DNA of 64,000 nt from Lactobacillus colini (GCF_017874575.1 NZ_JAGGLU010000008.1:1-64000), one strand, 5' to 3'. Shown: positions 1 to 10,095, counted from the stretch's first letter. Translations and numbers: made by a program. Notes: a model not told the origin generated them from the letters alone.

Positions 1-66
1 AACTACCACACCCCAAATGAACTTTATGAGAAAGAACTAGATTCAATCTATCGAATTCAATCGTAA
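1..66 (+). pseudogene. C-terminal end of an IS30-like transposase (partial, cut by window edge)
   Basis: An open frame enters from the left edge and stops at 64-66, giving 21 residues ending ELDSIYRIQS. The pattern TPNEL followed by LDSIY resembles the C-terminal tail of DDE transposases of the IS30 type. The AT-rich sequence just after the stop (about 70-95, GTTCAATTTAAATTTGC) would fit an IS30-type right terminal repeat. Only the tail is visible, so whether the element is intact cannot be judged. The family assignment is an inference from memory of such ends. Confidence 0.4.
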
Positions 67-128
67 AAAGTGTTCAATTTAAATTTGCAATTTAGTTTTT
101 TTTTATTTTAGAAGTTTAAATTTACTAT

Positions 129-1376
129 TTACTCGAATTCCTTACGAATCTTTTCGCCATCTTCATCAAGTTGCGGTGCGTCTTTTTGTACACCATATGA
201 GTTCCAAGTTCCAAACTTCATTGGGGTTCCAATTACTTCATTACCATCTGGTAATTGCTTGACCATCCCACGCATCACAATCTGGTCAAGCTTACTGGTA
301 TCATTAACGTTTAAAATTAACCCCGCAGGTATACCTGCATCATTTAAGATCTTATCCCACTCAGATGCTGTCTTAGTCATTAAAACATCTTGCATTACTG
401 ACTTAACCTTCTGCCAGTTTTTTTCGCGAAGATCATTAGTCTTAAATTCGCTTTGATTAGTCCATTCATCGTGACCTAAGGTATGAGACAAAATCTTCCA
501 CAATTCATCGTTACCACAACATATTGCAAGCGCCTGATCCTTACATTCAAAAGTATCGAATGGATACATGTAAGGATGGCGATTACCAATACGATGAGGA
601 ATTTGATGAATTCCTAAAACTGTCATTAAGTCTTGAACCATTAAAGCAAAGGTTGAATCAAGCATTGAAACATCAACTGTAGTCCCCTTACCCGTACGTT
701 CTCGTGCTACTAGTGCTGTTGTAATTGCACTGTAGCCCATTATACCAGCAACTACATCTGCAACAGATGTTCCAACTCTTGTTGCCTTACCATTAGCATC
801 CCCTGTAGCATCCATAATCCCAGAAAATGCTTGTACAATCGTATCGTAAGCAGACTGCTTAGCCCAAGGACCATACTGACCAAAACCTGAAATTGAAGCA
901 AAAATCAGTCTAGGGTATTTCTTAACCATCTCATCTGGATCAAATCCTAATCTTGTCATTACACCCGGACGAAAGTTTTCAACTACAATATCAGCCTTAG
1001 CAATCATATTTTCTACTAAGTCGTGATCCTTGGGATCTTTCAAATCTAAAGCAATTGACTCTTTACCAATATTACAAATTCTGAAGTACTCGCTTGAACC
1101 ATCTTCAAGGTATGGACCAATATGGCGTGTATCATCACCGGTTTTTCTTTCAATATGAATTACTCTAGCTCCTGCATCTGCCAGCATTCTTGTGCAAGTT
1201 GGTCCAGATAAAACATGGGTAAAATCTACTACTAACAGTCCAGCTAAAGGATAAGGCTTAGACTTATCCAAGTGTGGATTGACTTGCATAGCTTCTTTGT
1301 AACTTAATTTACTCATATAGATACCAAACTTTCTAAAAATAGAGAGCTGTTCAAGATTGAAGCAGCTCCCTAACAT
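129..1376 (-). CDS. CaiB/BaiF family class III CoA-transferase, YfdE-like partner of Frc
   Basis: 415 residues. The N-terminal part has the class III core (VVDFTHVLSGPTCTRMLADAGA, about 49-70) and the expected catalytic aspartate lies in VGTSVADVVAG, about D207. It begins 2 bases after the frc stop with an AAAGGTGA ribosome site inside the end of frc, so it is probably translationally coupled. A second start at 1316 (MSKLSYKEAM) fits family N-termini better but has a poorer ribosome site. In E. coli the frc-oxc operon also carries a second class III enzyme, YfdE, an acetyl-CoA:oxalate CoA-transferase. By analogy this protein may prime the cycle by making the first oxalyl-CoA. The exact CoA donor is unknown. 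Confidence 0.85.
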   Translation of the reverse strand: MLGSCFNLEQLSIFRKFGIYMSKLSYKEAMQVNPHLDKSKPYPLAGLLVVDFTHVLSGPTCTRMLADAGARVIHIERKTGDDTRHIGPYLEDGSSEYFRICNIGKESIALDLKDPKDHDLVENMIAKADIVVENFRPGVMTRLGFDPDEMVKKYPRLIFASISGFGQYGPWAKQSAYDTIVQAFSGIMDATGDANGKATRVGTSVADVVAGIMGYSAITTALVARERTGKGTTVDVSMLDSTFALMVQDLMTVLGIHQIPHRIGNRHPYMYPFDTFECKDQALAICCGNDELWKILSHTLGHDEWTNQSEFKTNDLREKNWQKVKSVMQDVLMTKTASEWDKILNDAGIPAGLILNVNDTSKLDQIVMRGMVKQLPDGNEVIGTPMKFGTWNSYGVQKDAPQLDEDGEKIRKEFE

Positions 1377-1378
1377 TC

Positions 1379-2716
1379 TTATTCACCTTTAATGACTTGA
1401 GTCCTAGGATTCTTAGGTCCCTTAGCCTTAGAAATTACACCTTTTTCTACTAAATCTTGAATTTGATCGGCATTGTAACCTAGTGACTCCAGAATTTCTT
1501 TATTATTTTCGCCAAGATCAGGAGCCCGCTTATAATCTGGCTTATAGTTAGACATAGTAAATGGCAGACCAATTGTCTTAAATTTACCACGACTGCCACC
1601 TTGGTCAATAGTTACAATCGTACCATCTTCATTTAAGTCAGGATCATTTTCAATTTCTTTCCAATCTAATACTGGACCAATAGGAATACCCGCATCACCG
1701 AGAGTCTTGGTTAATTCATACTTATCATAATTCTTAGTATAAGATTCAATTAAAGGATAAATCTCTTCTTTATGAAGTTGACGGTCTTGCCAATGCTTAA
1801 ATCTCGGGTCATCAATCCATTCAGGATGCCCCATAGTCTTAGCCAAAGCTGCCCAACCAGCATCTTCATTTTGAATAACAATATAAACATAAGCATTAGG
1901 ATCACTTTCCCAGCCTTTAGCCTTGTAGGTCCAGCCGATAACTTGACCACCTTCGGTGTTTTCTGAGCGAGGGATCGCCTTGCCCCACTTGTAATGTGGA
2001 TAGACAGCATAGTAAGGCAAAGCTCCTAAGTTATCAAGCATCACTTGATCACGGAGCTTAATTCGGCAAAGATTTAAAACAGCATCTTGCATTGATTGAT
2101 AGACAAATGTTCCTTCGCCAGTATGCTCTCTTTGAAGCAATGCGGCCAAGATCGCAATAGTTAAATGCATCCCCGAATTGGAATCACCTAAGGCTGCTGC
2201 TGACTGAGTTGGTATATTATTATCACCCTTATTCCAGCCGGTTGCACTTGCCGCACCACCGGCTGCTTGAGCAACTGGTTCAAAAGCCTTAACATTTTCA
2301 AAACGCGAGCCCTTATTAAATCCCTTCAATGAAGCATAAATTAACCTTGGATTCAACTTATGTATTTGTTCCCAGCCAAAGCCTGCCCGCTCTGCGGCAC
2401 CAGGCTTAACATTTTCAACAAAGACATCAGCCTTCTTTAAGAGGTCATTCATAATCTTGACGCCTTCTGGTGATTTAATATTTAGAGTGAGTGACTTCTT
2501 ATTAGCATTAAGTTGCAAATAATACATGCTCCAAGAATCTTGAATATCAAGTAACTCAGTTCTAGTTGGATCACCACTATTAGTACGTTCAATCTTTATC
2601 ACTTCTGCACCTAGCCAAGCTAGTAGTTGCGTACAAGAAGGTCCGGACTGAACTTGAGTCCAGTCAACAACCTTAATACCCTTTAATGGTGCATATTCAT
2701 TACTTTCAGTAACCAT
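1379..2716 (-). CDS. frc: formyl-CoA:oxalate CoA-transferase
   Basis: 445 residues, the usual Frc length. It moves CoA from formyl-CoA to oxalate, giving oxalyl-CoA for Oxc and releasing formate. The N-terminus (GIKVVDWTQVQSGPSCTQLL) and the loop GAALGDSNSGMH-type sequence at about 174-184 match Frc; the catalytic aspartate is about D178. The ATG overlaps the oxc stop by one base (TAATG) and has AAGGAGG upstream, so oxc and frc are cotranscribed and coupled. Oxalate degradation through Oxc/Frc is known in L. acidophilus and L. gasseri, where it is acid-inducible. No oxalate transporter is present in the window. Confidence 0.95.
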   Translation of the reverse strand: MVTESNEYAPLKGIKVVDWTQVQSGPSCTQLLAWLGAEVIKIERTNSGDPTRTELLDIQDSWSMYYLQLNANKKSLTLNIKSPEGVKIMNDLLKKADVFVENVKPGAAERAGFGWEQIHKLNPRLIYASLKGFNKGSRFENVKAFEPVAQAAGGAASATGWNKGDNNIPTQSAAALGDSNSGMHLTIAILAALLQREHTGEGTFVYQSMQDAVLNLCRIKLRDQVMLDNLGALPYYAVYPHYKWGKAIPRSENTEGGQVIGWTYKAKGWESDPNAYVYIVIQNEDAGWAALAKTMGHPEWIDDPRFKHWQDRQLHKEEIYPLIESYTKNYDKYELTKTLGDAGIPIGPVLDWKEIENDPDLNEDGTIVTIDQGGSRGKFKTIGLPFTMSNYKPDYKRAPDLGENNKEILESLGYNADQIQDLVEKGVISKAKGPKNPRTQVIKGE

Positions 2717-4428
2717 TATTTATCCTCCTTGTCTTCTAATTGTGATAAATCTAATTCTGGATTTAAATTGCCGATATGTCCTGATTCGGCACCCATTGAT
2801 GCTGGGATCTGTGCATCAATAATTGCTGGTCTGCCATTCTTATAAGCCTTTTGGAGAGCTGCTTTCATTTCTGAGTAATTACTTACGCGATAACTATCGC
2901 CACCAAATGCCTTAGCTATGTCACCATAGTGAGCTTCATGGTCTAGAACAGTTGGCCCAGGTTGAGAATTAACTACATTAATATCACCCCGATAAATGCC
3001 ACCATTATTGATTATGACAACAATAATTGGTAACTTATAACGGCAAATTGTTTCCATCTCCATACCATCAAAGCCAAAAGCAGAATCGCCTTCAAGAGCA
3101 ATAACTGGCTTTCCTGTTTCAACGCTGGCAGCAATTGCATAGCCAAGTCCAATTCCCATAACGCCCCAGGTACCAGTATCAAGGCGGTGACGTGGCTGCT
3201 GCATTCCAATTAAATTACGACCAATATCTAGGGTATTAGCACCTTCGCTTACTAAATAAGTATCAGGATGCTCTTTCATTAACTCATCAATTGGCTCAAT
3301 TGCACTGTAGAAACCTAGACTAGCGCGTTCCTTAGCTTCTTCAATTCTTTGGGCGAATTTAGTATTATTTACCTCACAGTGTTGCTTAATCTGATCGAGC
3401 CAATCTTGCGGTGCAGTTACATTATCTTTCTCTAAAGCTGGAATTAATTTTTGTAAAACAGACTTAATATCTCCTTGAAGCGGAGCCTGAATCATTCTGT
3501 TAGAATCAAATTCAGTTGCATCAATATCAATTTGAATGAATTGAGCATCATCTCTAAACAATGGTGACTCACCATTAGCAAGCATCCAATTAAGTCTTGC
3601 CCCAATTAGGATAACAACATCAGCCTGACCTAGAGAGAATGAACGGGCAGATGCTGCTGAAAATTGTGAATCATCTGGAACAACGCCCTTAGCCATCGAC
3701 ATTGGTAAAAATGGTATCTTAGTCTTAGCAACTAGTTCCCTAACTTCTGACTCACTTCTAGCATAAGCTGCACCTTTGCCAAGTAAAATAATCGGTTGCT
3801 TGGCAGCTTTAAGTAATTTTACTGCCCTATCAATTGCAGTATCAGTTGGTAATTGCTTCGGTGCTGGATCTACTACTTGATAAATCTTGGTATCAGATTT
3901 TTTATTAACTGTATCAGATACAGTTGCAGCTGGAAGATCTAAGTAAACACCACCTGGCCTACCGCTAAGAGCTGTTCTAACTGCAAGAGCAACTGCGAGC
4001 CCAATATCTTGAGCACGATCAACACGATAGGCAGCCTTACAGAAAGGCTTAGCAACATTATACTGATCCAGTCCCTCATAATCTCCACGATCAAGATCAA
4101 TGACATGGCGATCAGAAGATCCAGAAATCATGATTAATGGGAAACAATTCTTTGTGGCCTGGGCTAAAGCAGTTAACCCATTTAAGAATCCAGGAGCTGA
4201 TACAGTTAATGCAACACCAGGCTTCCCTGTTAAAAAGCCTGCTGCAGCTGCCGCATTAACCGCTGCATCTTCACGCCTAAATCCGTAATATTTCATTCCT
4301 TTTAACTGGGCTAAGCGAGCTAAATCAGTCACAGGAATTCCAACAACACCATACATATTATTTAAGCCATTCTCTTGCAAAGCATCAATTAAAAGTGCTG
4401 CGCCGGTTAATTCTACATTATCAGCCAT
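2716..4428 (-). CDS. oxc: oxalyl-CoA decarboxylase (ThDP-dependent)
   Basis: About 570 residues from ATG 4428. It decarboxylates oxalyl-CoA to formyl-CoA and CO2 using thiamine diphosphate. Three-domain ThDP fold: N-terminal Pyr domain with the conserved glutamate in FRREDAA (E53), a central domain, and a C-terminal PP domain with GDSAFGFDGMEME and a downstream INNGG (the GDG-to-NN cofactor motif). A longer frame starts at 4458, but 4428 (MADNVELTG) has AAGGAAG at good spacing and gives the usual family length. First gene of oxc-frc-CoA-transferase. A structured RNA ending in a terminator lies 170 bases upstream. Confidence 0.95.
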   Translation of the reverse strand: MADNVELTGAALLIDALQENGLNNMYGVVGIPVTDLARLAQLKGMKYYGFRREDAAVNAAAAAGFLTGKPGVALTVSAPGFLNGLTALAQATKNCFPLIMISGSSDRHVIDLDRGDYEGLDQYNVAKPFCKAAYRVDRAQDIGLAVALAVRTALSGRPGGVYLDLPAATVSDTVNKKSDTKIYQVVDPAPKQLPTDTAIDRAVKLLKAAKQPIILLGKGAAYARSESEVRELVAKTKIPFLPMSMAKGVVPDDSQFSAASARSFSLGQADVVILIGARLNWMLANGESPLFRDDAQFIQIDIDATEFDSNRMIQAPLQGDIKSVLQKLIPALEKDNVTAPQDWLDQIKQHCEVNNTKFAQRIEEAKERASLGFYSAIEPIDELMKEHPDTYLVSEGANTLDIGRNLIGMQQPRHRLDTGTWGVMGIGLGYAIAASVETGKPVIALEGDSAFGFDGMEMETICRYKLPIIVVIINNGGIYRGDINVVNSQPGPTVLDHEAHYGDIAKAFGGDSYRVSNYSEMKAALQKAYKNGRPAIIDAQIPASMGAESGHIGNLNPELDLSQLEDKEDK

Positions 4429-4603
4429 AGAGCTTCCTTCTTTCTCTATATATTCCAATTATTTTATGTGATTAATATAATCTCAAATCTTATTAAATTC
4501 AATCTAAAACGCTCTAATTTGAATACTTATTTTTGATAGGCATTATTTAATTTTTTTATATTATTATATTTTGTAATATATTTTTTGAATTTAAATCTAA
4601 CAA

Positions 4604-4740
4604 AAAAGCCCAATTCCGCCAACTGGGGAATTGAGCTTACATCACACAGTGTTACCGTCCTTTGGACCAAAATATACACTTTGGTATCCTTTTCGCTACC
4701 GGAGAAAGATGCCCAACATGACGGTACGTAAAAATCATAG
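4604..4740 (-). ncRNA. unassigned structured RNA or leader ending in a terminator, upstream of oxc
   Basis: Read on the minus strand, TACCGTC (4726-4720) can pair with GACGGTA (4659-4653), enclosing smaller hairpins GGTA/TACC and ACCAAA/TTTGGT. It is followed by a strong intrinsic terminator with stem GCTCAATTCC/GGAATTGGGC (4637-4608) and a T run. It lies between the dltD terminator and oxc. It could be a riboswitch-like leader for oxc or an independent small RNA. I could not match it to TPP, SAM, purine, Mn, fluoride, THF, PreQ1 or T-box consensus sequences. A long reading frame across it is best ignored. Confidence 0.5.
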
Positions 4741-4779
4741 CACATAAACAAAATCGCAACAATATGCTTCCTTATACAA

Positions 4780-4806
4780 AAAGACCCGCTTACGCAGGTC
4801 TTCTTC
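4780..4806 (-). terminator. terminator of the dlt operon
   Basis: On the minus strand GACCTGCG TAA GCGGGTC followed by TTTTTG lies directly at the end of dltD. Confidence 0.85.
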
Positions 4807-4807
4807 A

Positions 4808-7087
4808 CTAATCTTTAGATTTGCTCTTAAGCATATCTACCATCAATTGGTCCATGAGCTTCTTAACCTTATTGAAGCTCTTAACCGGGTGGTTAGCTTG
4901 AGCAATAATTGCATCTTTACCATTATTAGAAATTCTTACAAACGCATAGTATCCAGAGCCAGCGCCATTGGCACCACGGAAGCCCTTAGGAGAATTATAG
5001 AAGCCACCACCATAATATTCTGGTGCAGGTCCTTCATATAATTTCTTCATTGATGACTTGCTTAATAAACTGCCATCAACCATTGCCTTCATAACCTTAT
5101 ATAGGTCACTATTAGACATTGCTACTGACCCAGCACCTAGCTCACCATGAAGCTCATTAAGATCCAATGCTACCTTAGCTAAGTCACCATGCTTATCTCC
5201 CACATACTTATAAGAGTTAGCAAAGTTAATGGCATTAAGCTTTTGCGGTGTGCTCCAGATAAAAGCCGTATGCTTCAAGCCTAACCTTTTAACGAAGGTT
5301 TGGTTGAACAGATCCTCATAGCTCTTATTAGTAATCTTCTCTAAGATACCAGAGATCAAAACATAATTAATTGAAGAATAATATCTCTTACCATGAAGCT
5401 TATCTAAGTAAATGATATTGTTCTTAATGTCATAATTAATTCCATCTTGGTTACTCTTGAATACTGGGCTGCCTAAGACAGTTCCTGGACGAGTTGTCAA
5501 TCCACTCGTCATATCAAGCAATTCCTTGATAGTAATCTCTTTAGCGTTAGGCACTTGTGGATAATACTTAGATAACTTATCACTAAGCTTAATCTTACCT
5601 GCCTCTACTTGGCGCATAAGCATTACTGCTGTCATTGACTTTTGGACAGAATCAATTAAGTAACTTGTGTTGGCGCTGTTGGCCTTGCGAGTCTTTTCGT
5701 TAGACCAGCCGCTAGAATAAGAATACTTAACCTTGCCATTTTTAACTATCAAGAAGCTTCCTTGGAGGTTTTGCATATTAAGCATCCCTTTAAGCTGGTT
5801 AGAATTCTGCTCACTGGCAGCTACTACTCGACTAGGCTCAACGTTCTTTTTATGATTCCAAGCTTTACTAAAATAATAATTCTTAATATTGTAAGACATT
5901 GGAATATCAGGTTGCTTCATAAACTGTCTGACATATTGATCGACAGCTAACCAACCATTCCAACCTAAGTGAATAGTATCTTCCATGAAGTACTTCTTAT
6001 TACCATCATGTGATAAGTCAGCAATATTATCGAATCCTTGAGCAAGCAATTGATCCTTAATCTTGTTAACTGACTTTTGATACATACTTTCTGGTAAGCC
6101 AGTATATTTAGCCCACTTAGAGTTAACTGGTGGAATAATAAATAAGACATTCACATGTTCACGAGCAAACTCATTCAGCACTAATTCAAAATCCGCAAAT
6201 TCTGGTGAATTAGTATAATCGAATTTTCTTTGTGAATTCTTTAAGCCCTTTATATTATTAGGCTTTAATCTTCTAGTAAAGAAGCTGTTGGAAATACCAA
6301 ATTTATTATTTGATGTTTCTTTGGCTCCTTGTTGGTTAGCTAATTCGCGCAAGCTATCATATGCATAAGTTCCTGGGAGCATCTTGGCCCGATTTTGAAT
6401 CTTAGGAATATTATTATTCATGTGGAATGTTGAGAAGAAGTTATCTTGATTAATAAGCATTCTTCTCTTTATTTTTAACCATGAAATTTGATTATCAGAA
6501 AGCTTTTGACCAGATGCTAGTGTCATCAAGGCATACTTAGTAGTCTCGCTTGAAGTACCTGATGGCATCTGCAATAGTCTACGTGCTGCATAGCGAGTTG
6601 CCACGCTATCTTTGGCACTTAAGATCCATTCAATCGCCTGCAATTGCGAGAAGTACATCCCAAAGGCAGCAGGATTCTGACCTTCCCTTGTAAACCACTG
6701 CGGTGAAATGATAAAGACAGCTTTCTTACCAGCTAGTTGCTTTTTAGTTTCTTGCAAACTAAAGAAGTGGGTCAATGATTGACTACCTGGTCCTCCCAAT
6801 AAAAATGGACGATAGTCGCGATGATACTTATAAGCTAAAACACTAGGGTGCAAGGGATCCATTCGTGATAATTCACTAGATCCATAAAAAGGAACATATT
6901 CCTTTTCAAAAGCTGCTTGCTTTATTCTTTGGCCTTTAAATACATTCTGCGATTGTGAAACTGATGCCTTAAACAAAAGATTATCTGATACTTTACTATT
7001 CCATGGCAGCATAAAGACCACAAATAATAAAATAAAAGCACAGATAACTGGGCCGAAAATCTGCCACAGTTTTCTTTTATTACTCAT
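4808..7087 (-). CDS. dltD: DltD with a fused C-terminal beta-lactamase/esterase-like domain
   Basis: 759 residues; DltD is normally about 400-430. Residues 1-400 are a complete DltD: N-terminal membrane anchor (10-28), catalytic GSSEL (S70) and the D370-x-x-H373 pair in EDTIHLGW. DltD transfers D-alanine to lipoteichoic acid outside the membrane. From about 430 a second fold follows with serine-hydrolase features: S480-V-Q-K483 (SxxK), [11 protein letters not shown] (YxN-like, Asn replaced), and [15 protein letters not shown]. The KTG/HxG box seems replaced by ANG near the C-terminus. The frame is continuous. The start overlaps dltC by 8 bases. The added domain may be an extracytoplasmic esterase or cell-wall hydrolase acting on D-alanyl esters; this is inference. 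Confidence 0.92.
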   Translation of the reverse strand: MSNKRKLWQIFGPVICAFILLFVVFMLPWNSKVSDNLLFKASVSQSQNVFKGQRIKQAAFEKEYVPFYGSSELSRMDPLHPSVLAYKYHRDYRPFLLGGPGSQSLTHFFSLQETKKQLAGKKAVFIISPQWFTREGQNPAAFGMYFSQLQAIEWILSAKDSVATRYAARRLLQMPSGTSSETTKYALMTLASGQKLSDNQISWLKIKRRMLINQDNFFSTFHMNNNIPKIQNRAKMLPGTYAYDSLRELANQQGAKETSNNKFGISNSFFTRRLKPNNIKGLKNSQRKFDYTNSPEFADFELVLNEFAREHVNVLFIIPPVNSKWAKYTGLPESMYQKSVNKIKDQLLAQGFDNIADLSHDGNKKYFMEDTIHLGWNGWLAVDQYVRQFMKQPDIPMSYNIKNYYFSKAWNHKKNVEPSRVVAASEQNSNQLKGMLNMQNLQGSFLIVKNGKVKYSYSSGWSNEKTRKANSANTSYLIDSVQKSMTAVMLMRQVEAGKIKLSDKLSKYYPQVPNAKEITIKELLDMTSGLTTRPGTVLGSPVFKSNQDGINYDIKNNIIYLDKLHGKRYYSSINYVLISGILEKITNKSYEDLFNQTFVKRLGLKHTAFIWSTPQKLNAINFANSYKYVGDKHGDLAKVALDLNELHGELGAGSVAMSNSDLYKVMKAMVDGSLLSKSSMKKLYEGPAPEYYGGGFYNSPKGFRGANGAGSGYYAFVRISNNGKDAIIAQANHPVKSFNKVKKLMDQLMVDMLKSKSKD

Positions 7088-7319
7088 TTCTCAAACTTTC
7101 TACCATTGCCACAATCTTATTTGGAGTGTCCCAGTCTTCGCGGTGAAATTCTGAAACAGGAGCTGTAATACCAGTTTGATCTTGTAATTCAAGTAACATT
7201 TGTACAGTTGCCATTGAATCAAGTAAGCCGTTTTCGTAGATGTTTTCATCCATACGGTCACTTAAATCTTCACCAGTTAATTCATTAATAATATCTAAAA
7301 CAGTTTGCTTTGTATCCAT
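7080..7319 (-). CDS. dltC: D-alanyl carrier protein DltC
   Basis: 79 residues from ATG 7319, which has AAAGGA nine bases upstream; a longer frame begins at 7337. Acyl-carrier-type four-helix protein; the phosphopantetheine serine is S35 in [12 protein letters not shown]. DltA charges it with D-alanine and DltB/DltD pass the residue to teichoic acid. It sits between dltB and dltD, overlapping dltD, in the standard dltXABCD order. Confidence 0.97.
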   Translation of the reverse strand: MDTKQTVLDIINELTGEDLSDRMDENIYENGLLDSMATVQMLLELQDQTGITAPVSEFHREDWDTPNKIVAMVESLRNE

Positions 7320-7354
7320 CTTTATATTTCCTTTCAAAATTTAAATCTTTTTGC

Positions 7355-8578
7355 TTACTTCCAGCCAAACCATAAAGTGCTCAAAAATCCTGAGAAAATC
7401 AAGAAACTGAAGCAGACTACGTTAAAGGTTAAGAAAATTGCAAAGGCTTCGGTAAACTTATTATGCGGGATCTTCTTACGATTCTTCCGCTTAAACCTTA
7501 ACCAAATATCATTGATAATGATAGCTAAGGCATGGTAGATACCATATACGATATAATACCACGTCAAGCCATGCCAGAATCCCATAATCAAGAAATCAAT
7601 AAAATATGATGCTTGGGAAAGGCGGTTTCGGTCCTTAATTAACTTCTTCTTCATTGCAAAGAATGTAAAACGCATAAAGATGAAATCACGGAACCAGAAT
7701 GAAAGTGTCATGTGCCAACGATTCCAGAAGTCCTTGATATTCTTTGATATGAACGGCTTATTGAAGTTCATTGGGGTATGTATTCCCATAAAGTATGAAG
7801 TACCTACCGCAAAGAGTGAATAGCCCGCGAAGTCAAAGAACAAATACATACTGTAGCAGTACATATAACCTAGTAGCGCCCATGATAGACGCAGACCACC
7901 ATTGATATTTCCGTATATTATCGAATATTTAGCTAATTGAGGTAGCCATAAGGTCCCGAATACATATCCAATAATGAACTTATATAAAAATCCTTGGAAG
8001 ATGTACCTAGTCCCTAATCTCATATCTTCAATATATTTGTCTCTTTCGGGAGCCTTGTTATAATCCTGTGCAAATCTCCGGTAACGGTCAATAGGACCTG
8101 AAGAAATGGTTGGGAAGAACAAGAGGAAACGTGCATATGTAATTGGATCAACCTTCTTAATGGTATGATCGCGCAATTCCATTAATACTTGCACATTCTT
8201 AAATGTTAAATATGACACCCCAAAAAATCCAATTAGATCCGCGGTTGGATCAGGTATATGTGGCGCAATCTTAACTATCGTCACTGGAATAATAGATAAG
8301 ATGACAACCAGATAAAATACCCAAGTCTTATTCTTGCCTGACCTAATGTATCTCTCATAAGCAAAGGTCAAAATAAATTGGAAAACAATATAACCAATTA
8401 ATTGATAACCTTGAATGGCATCTTTACCATCAAACATTAAGAACAAGAATAATAATGAGATAATTGCTTCATAAATCTTAAAGCGTCGACCAAAATATAA
8501 ACCAATTATTAGTGGCAACAGCGCAATAAAGAGAATAATGAAGTAACGCGGATTACTATAGGGTTGCAGATTAATCAC
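7355..8578 (-). CDS. dltB: D-alanyl transfer membrane protein DltB (MBOAT family)
   Basis: 407 residues with about ten hydrophobic segments. MBOAT signature regions are visible: FWNRWHMTLSFWFRDFIF and the catalytic-histidine segment FLIMGFWHGLTWYYIVYG. It moves D-alanine from DltC across the membrane toward DltD. Its start overlaps the dltA stop by 4 bases (ATGA), so translation is coupled. Confidence 0.97.
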   Translation of the reverse strand: MINLQPYSNPRYFIILFIALLPLIIGLYFGRRFKIYEAIISLLFLFLMFDGKDAIQGYQLIGYIVFQFILTFAYERYIRSGKNKTWVFYLVVILSIIPVTIVKIAPHIPDPTADLIGFFGVSYLTFKNVQVLMELRDHTIKKVDPITYARFLLFFPTISSGPIDRYRRFAQDYNKAPERDKYIEDMRLGTRYIFQGFLYKFIIGYVFGTLWLPQLAKYSIIYGNINGGLRLSWALLGYMYCYSMYLFFDFAGYSLFAVGTSYFMGIHTPMNFNKPFISKNIKDFWNRWHMTLSFWFRDFIFMRFTFFAMKKKLIKDRNRLSQASYFIDFLIMGFWHGLTWYYIVYGIYHALAIIINDIWLRFKRKNRKKIPHNKFTEAFAIFLTFNVVCFSFLIFSGFLSTLWFGWK

Positions 8579-10095
8579 GCGTTATTTACCTCCTTGATGA
8601 CTTGCTTAATATCTACTTTACCATTTTGGGAAATTGGCATATCCTCGCGGTAAATAAATCTCTGTGGCAACATGTATGGCATTAAGTCCTTACTTAAAGA
8701 TTCACGCAAAATCTTAGTCAGTTCATCATCTTCGTACTTATCTCTAACACCATCAGCTAACTCAACCACGGCAACTAATTGTTGAACCTTGTGATCCTTG
8801 TTATACTTAGGCGCTACCACACCGTATCTAACTAATTCGTGCTTAGCTAAATAGAAGTTAATCTCTTCTAGTTCGATTCTATAGCCATTAAACTTAACTT
8901 GGAAGTCGATCCTACCACGATAAAATAGCATATCACCATCCAAAAAGCCCAAATCACCAGTTCGGTAAGTTGGATAAGTATCACCATCATTCTTATAGAA
9001 TGCAGCCGTTGTCTTTTCAGGGTTATGCAAGTATCCCTTTGAAACACTTGGTCCTTGAATTAAGATTTCGCCTTGTTTACTTTCCTTATCTTCACCCTTG
9101 CTAGTATCAATCGTTATCTTAGTATCTTCTTTAGCTACACCAATTGGTAAACGATCATACTTAGCCAGAACTTCATCATTAATATCAACAGCAGTTACAG
9201 CAACTGTTGTTTCTGTAGGACCATAAGTATTATAAATATGGCTTTCAGGGAACTTAGTCTTAAGCATCTTAGCAGTTCTATGACTTAATTCTTCACCACA
9301 GAATAAGAAATGACTTAATTCCTTGTGATTTTCAGCCTTAAATGTAGGGTCTAAGAAGCTCATCTCTACAAATGAAGGTGTTGATACCCAAACATTAAAT
9401 TGCAACTTAGGCAATACTTGGAACAATTGTCCTAAGTTCTGAGTTACGTCATGTGGCAAGACAACTAGCTTACCACCTGCAGTTAAAGCTGGATACAGAC
9501 TCATTACTGATAAGTCAAATGAATAAGGTGCTTGAGCTAAGAAACTTGGCTTATCTGGAAGATCAAAGTCATCTAACTCCCAATTAACAAAGCTCAACAA
9601 GTTAGTATGACTAATCTGAACACCCTTAGGCTTACCAGTTGTTCCTGAAGTAAAGATAATGTAGAAATTATCATCACCTTCAACAAAGTCATCTTGACTA
9701 ACTTCAAAGTCGCCATCAGGAATTTCATTAGCTGATAGAACCTTAATATCTTCCATCTCAATTGGTAATTCGTCTACTGCAATTACTAGAGGTGATTTAG
9801 ATACCTCTTGAATCATTGTTAGTCGTTCACTATTAGAATAACTAGCAATCGGAATATAAGCATGTCCTGCCTTAACTGCTCCCAAGAAGCTGGCAATCAT
9901 TTCAAAGGTCTGTCCGCCCCAGATCATGATTGGAGCTTTCTTTGGGATATCCAATTCTTTTAATTTTGCTGCGTATGCGTCTGATCTTTTCTTCAAATCA
10001 CCATATGTGTTAGTTTCACCTAAATAGTCATATGCAACACGATTAGGATCTTCAATAGCAATTTGATCAATCTTCTTGATTACGTCTTTAATCAT
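8575..10095 (-). CDS. dltA: D-alanine--D-alanyl carrier protein ligase DltA
   Basis: 506 residues, an ANL-superfamily adenylating enzyme. The phosphate-binding loop FTSGTTGKPKG, the NTYGPTETT motif, TGDLGF, and the C-terminal subdomain with the catalytic lysine in QNGKVDIK are all visible. It activates D-alanine with ATP and loads DltC. It follows the small dltX by 19 bases and overlaps dltB. Confidence 0.97.
   Translation of the reverse strand: MIKDVIKKIDQIAIEDPNRVAYDYLGETNTYGDLKKRSDAYAAKLKELDIPKKAPIMIWGGQTFEMIASFLGAVKAGHAYIPIASYSNSERLTMIQEVSKSPLVIAVDELPIEMEDIKVLSANEIPDGDFEVSQDDFVEGDDNFYIIFTSGTTGKPKGVQISHTNLLSFVNWELDDFDLPDKPSFLAQAPYSFDLSVMSLYPALTAGGKLVVLPHDVTQNLGQLFQVLPKLQFNVWVSTPSFVEMSFLDPTFKAENHKELSHFLFCGEELSHRTAKMLKTKFPESHIYNTYGPTETTVAVTAVDINDEVLAKYDRLPIGVAKEDTKITIDTSKGEDKESKQGEILIQGPSVSKGYLHNPEKTTAAFYKNDGDTYPTYRTGDLGFLDGDMLFYRGRIDFQVKFNGYRIELEEINFYLAKHELVRYGVVAPKYNKDHKVQQLVAVVELADGVRDKYEDDELTKILRESLSKDLMPYMLPQRFIYREDMPISQNGKVDIKQVIKEVNNA

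Noticed and set aside
4604-4740. TPP riboswitch before the ThDP-dependent oxc.
   Set aside because: The CUGAGA and other TPP core elements are missing; the fold does not match.
4527-4808. A 93-codon reading frame on the minus strand upstream of oxc.
   Set aside because: It runs through the dlt terminator region and the structured RNA with its own terminator; cysteine-rich, odd composition and no ribosome site.
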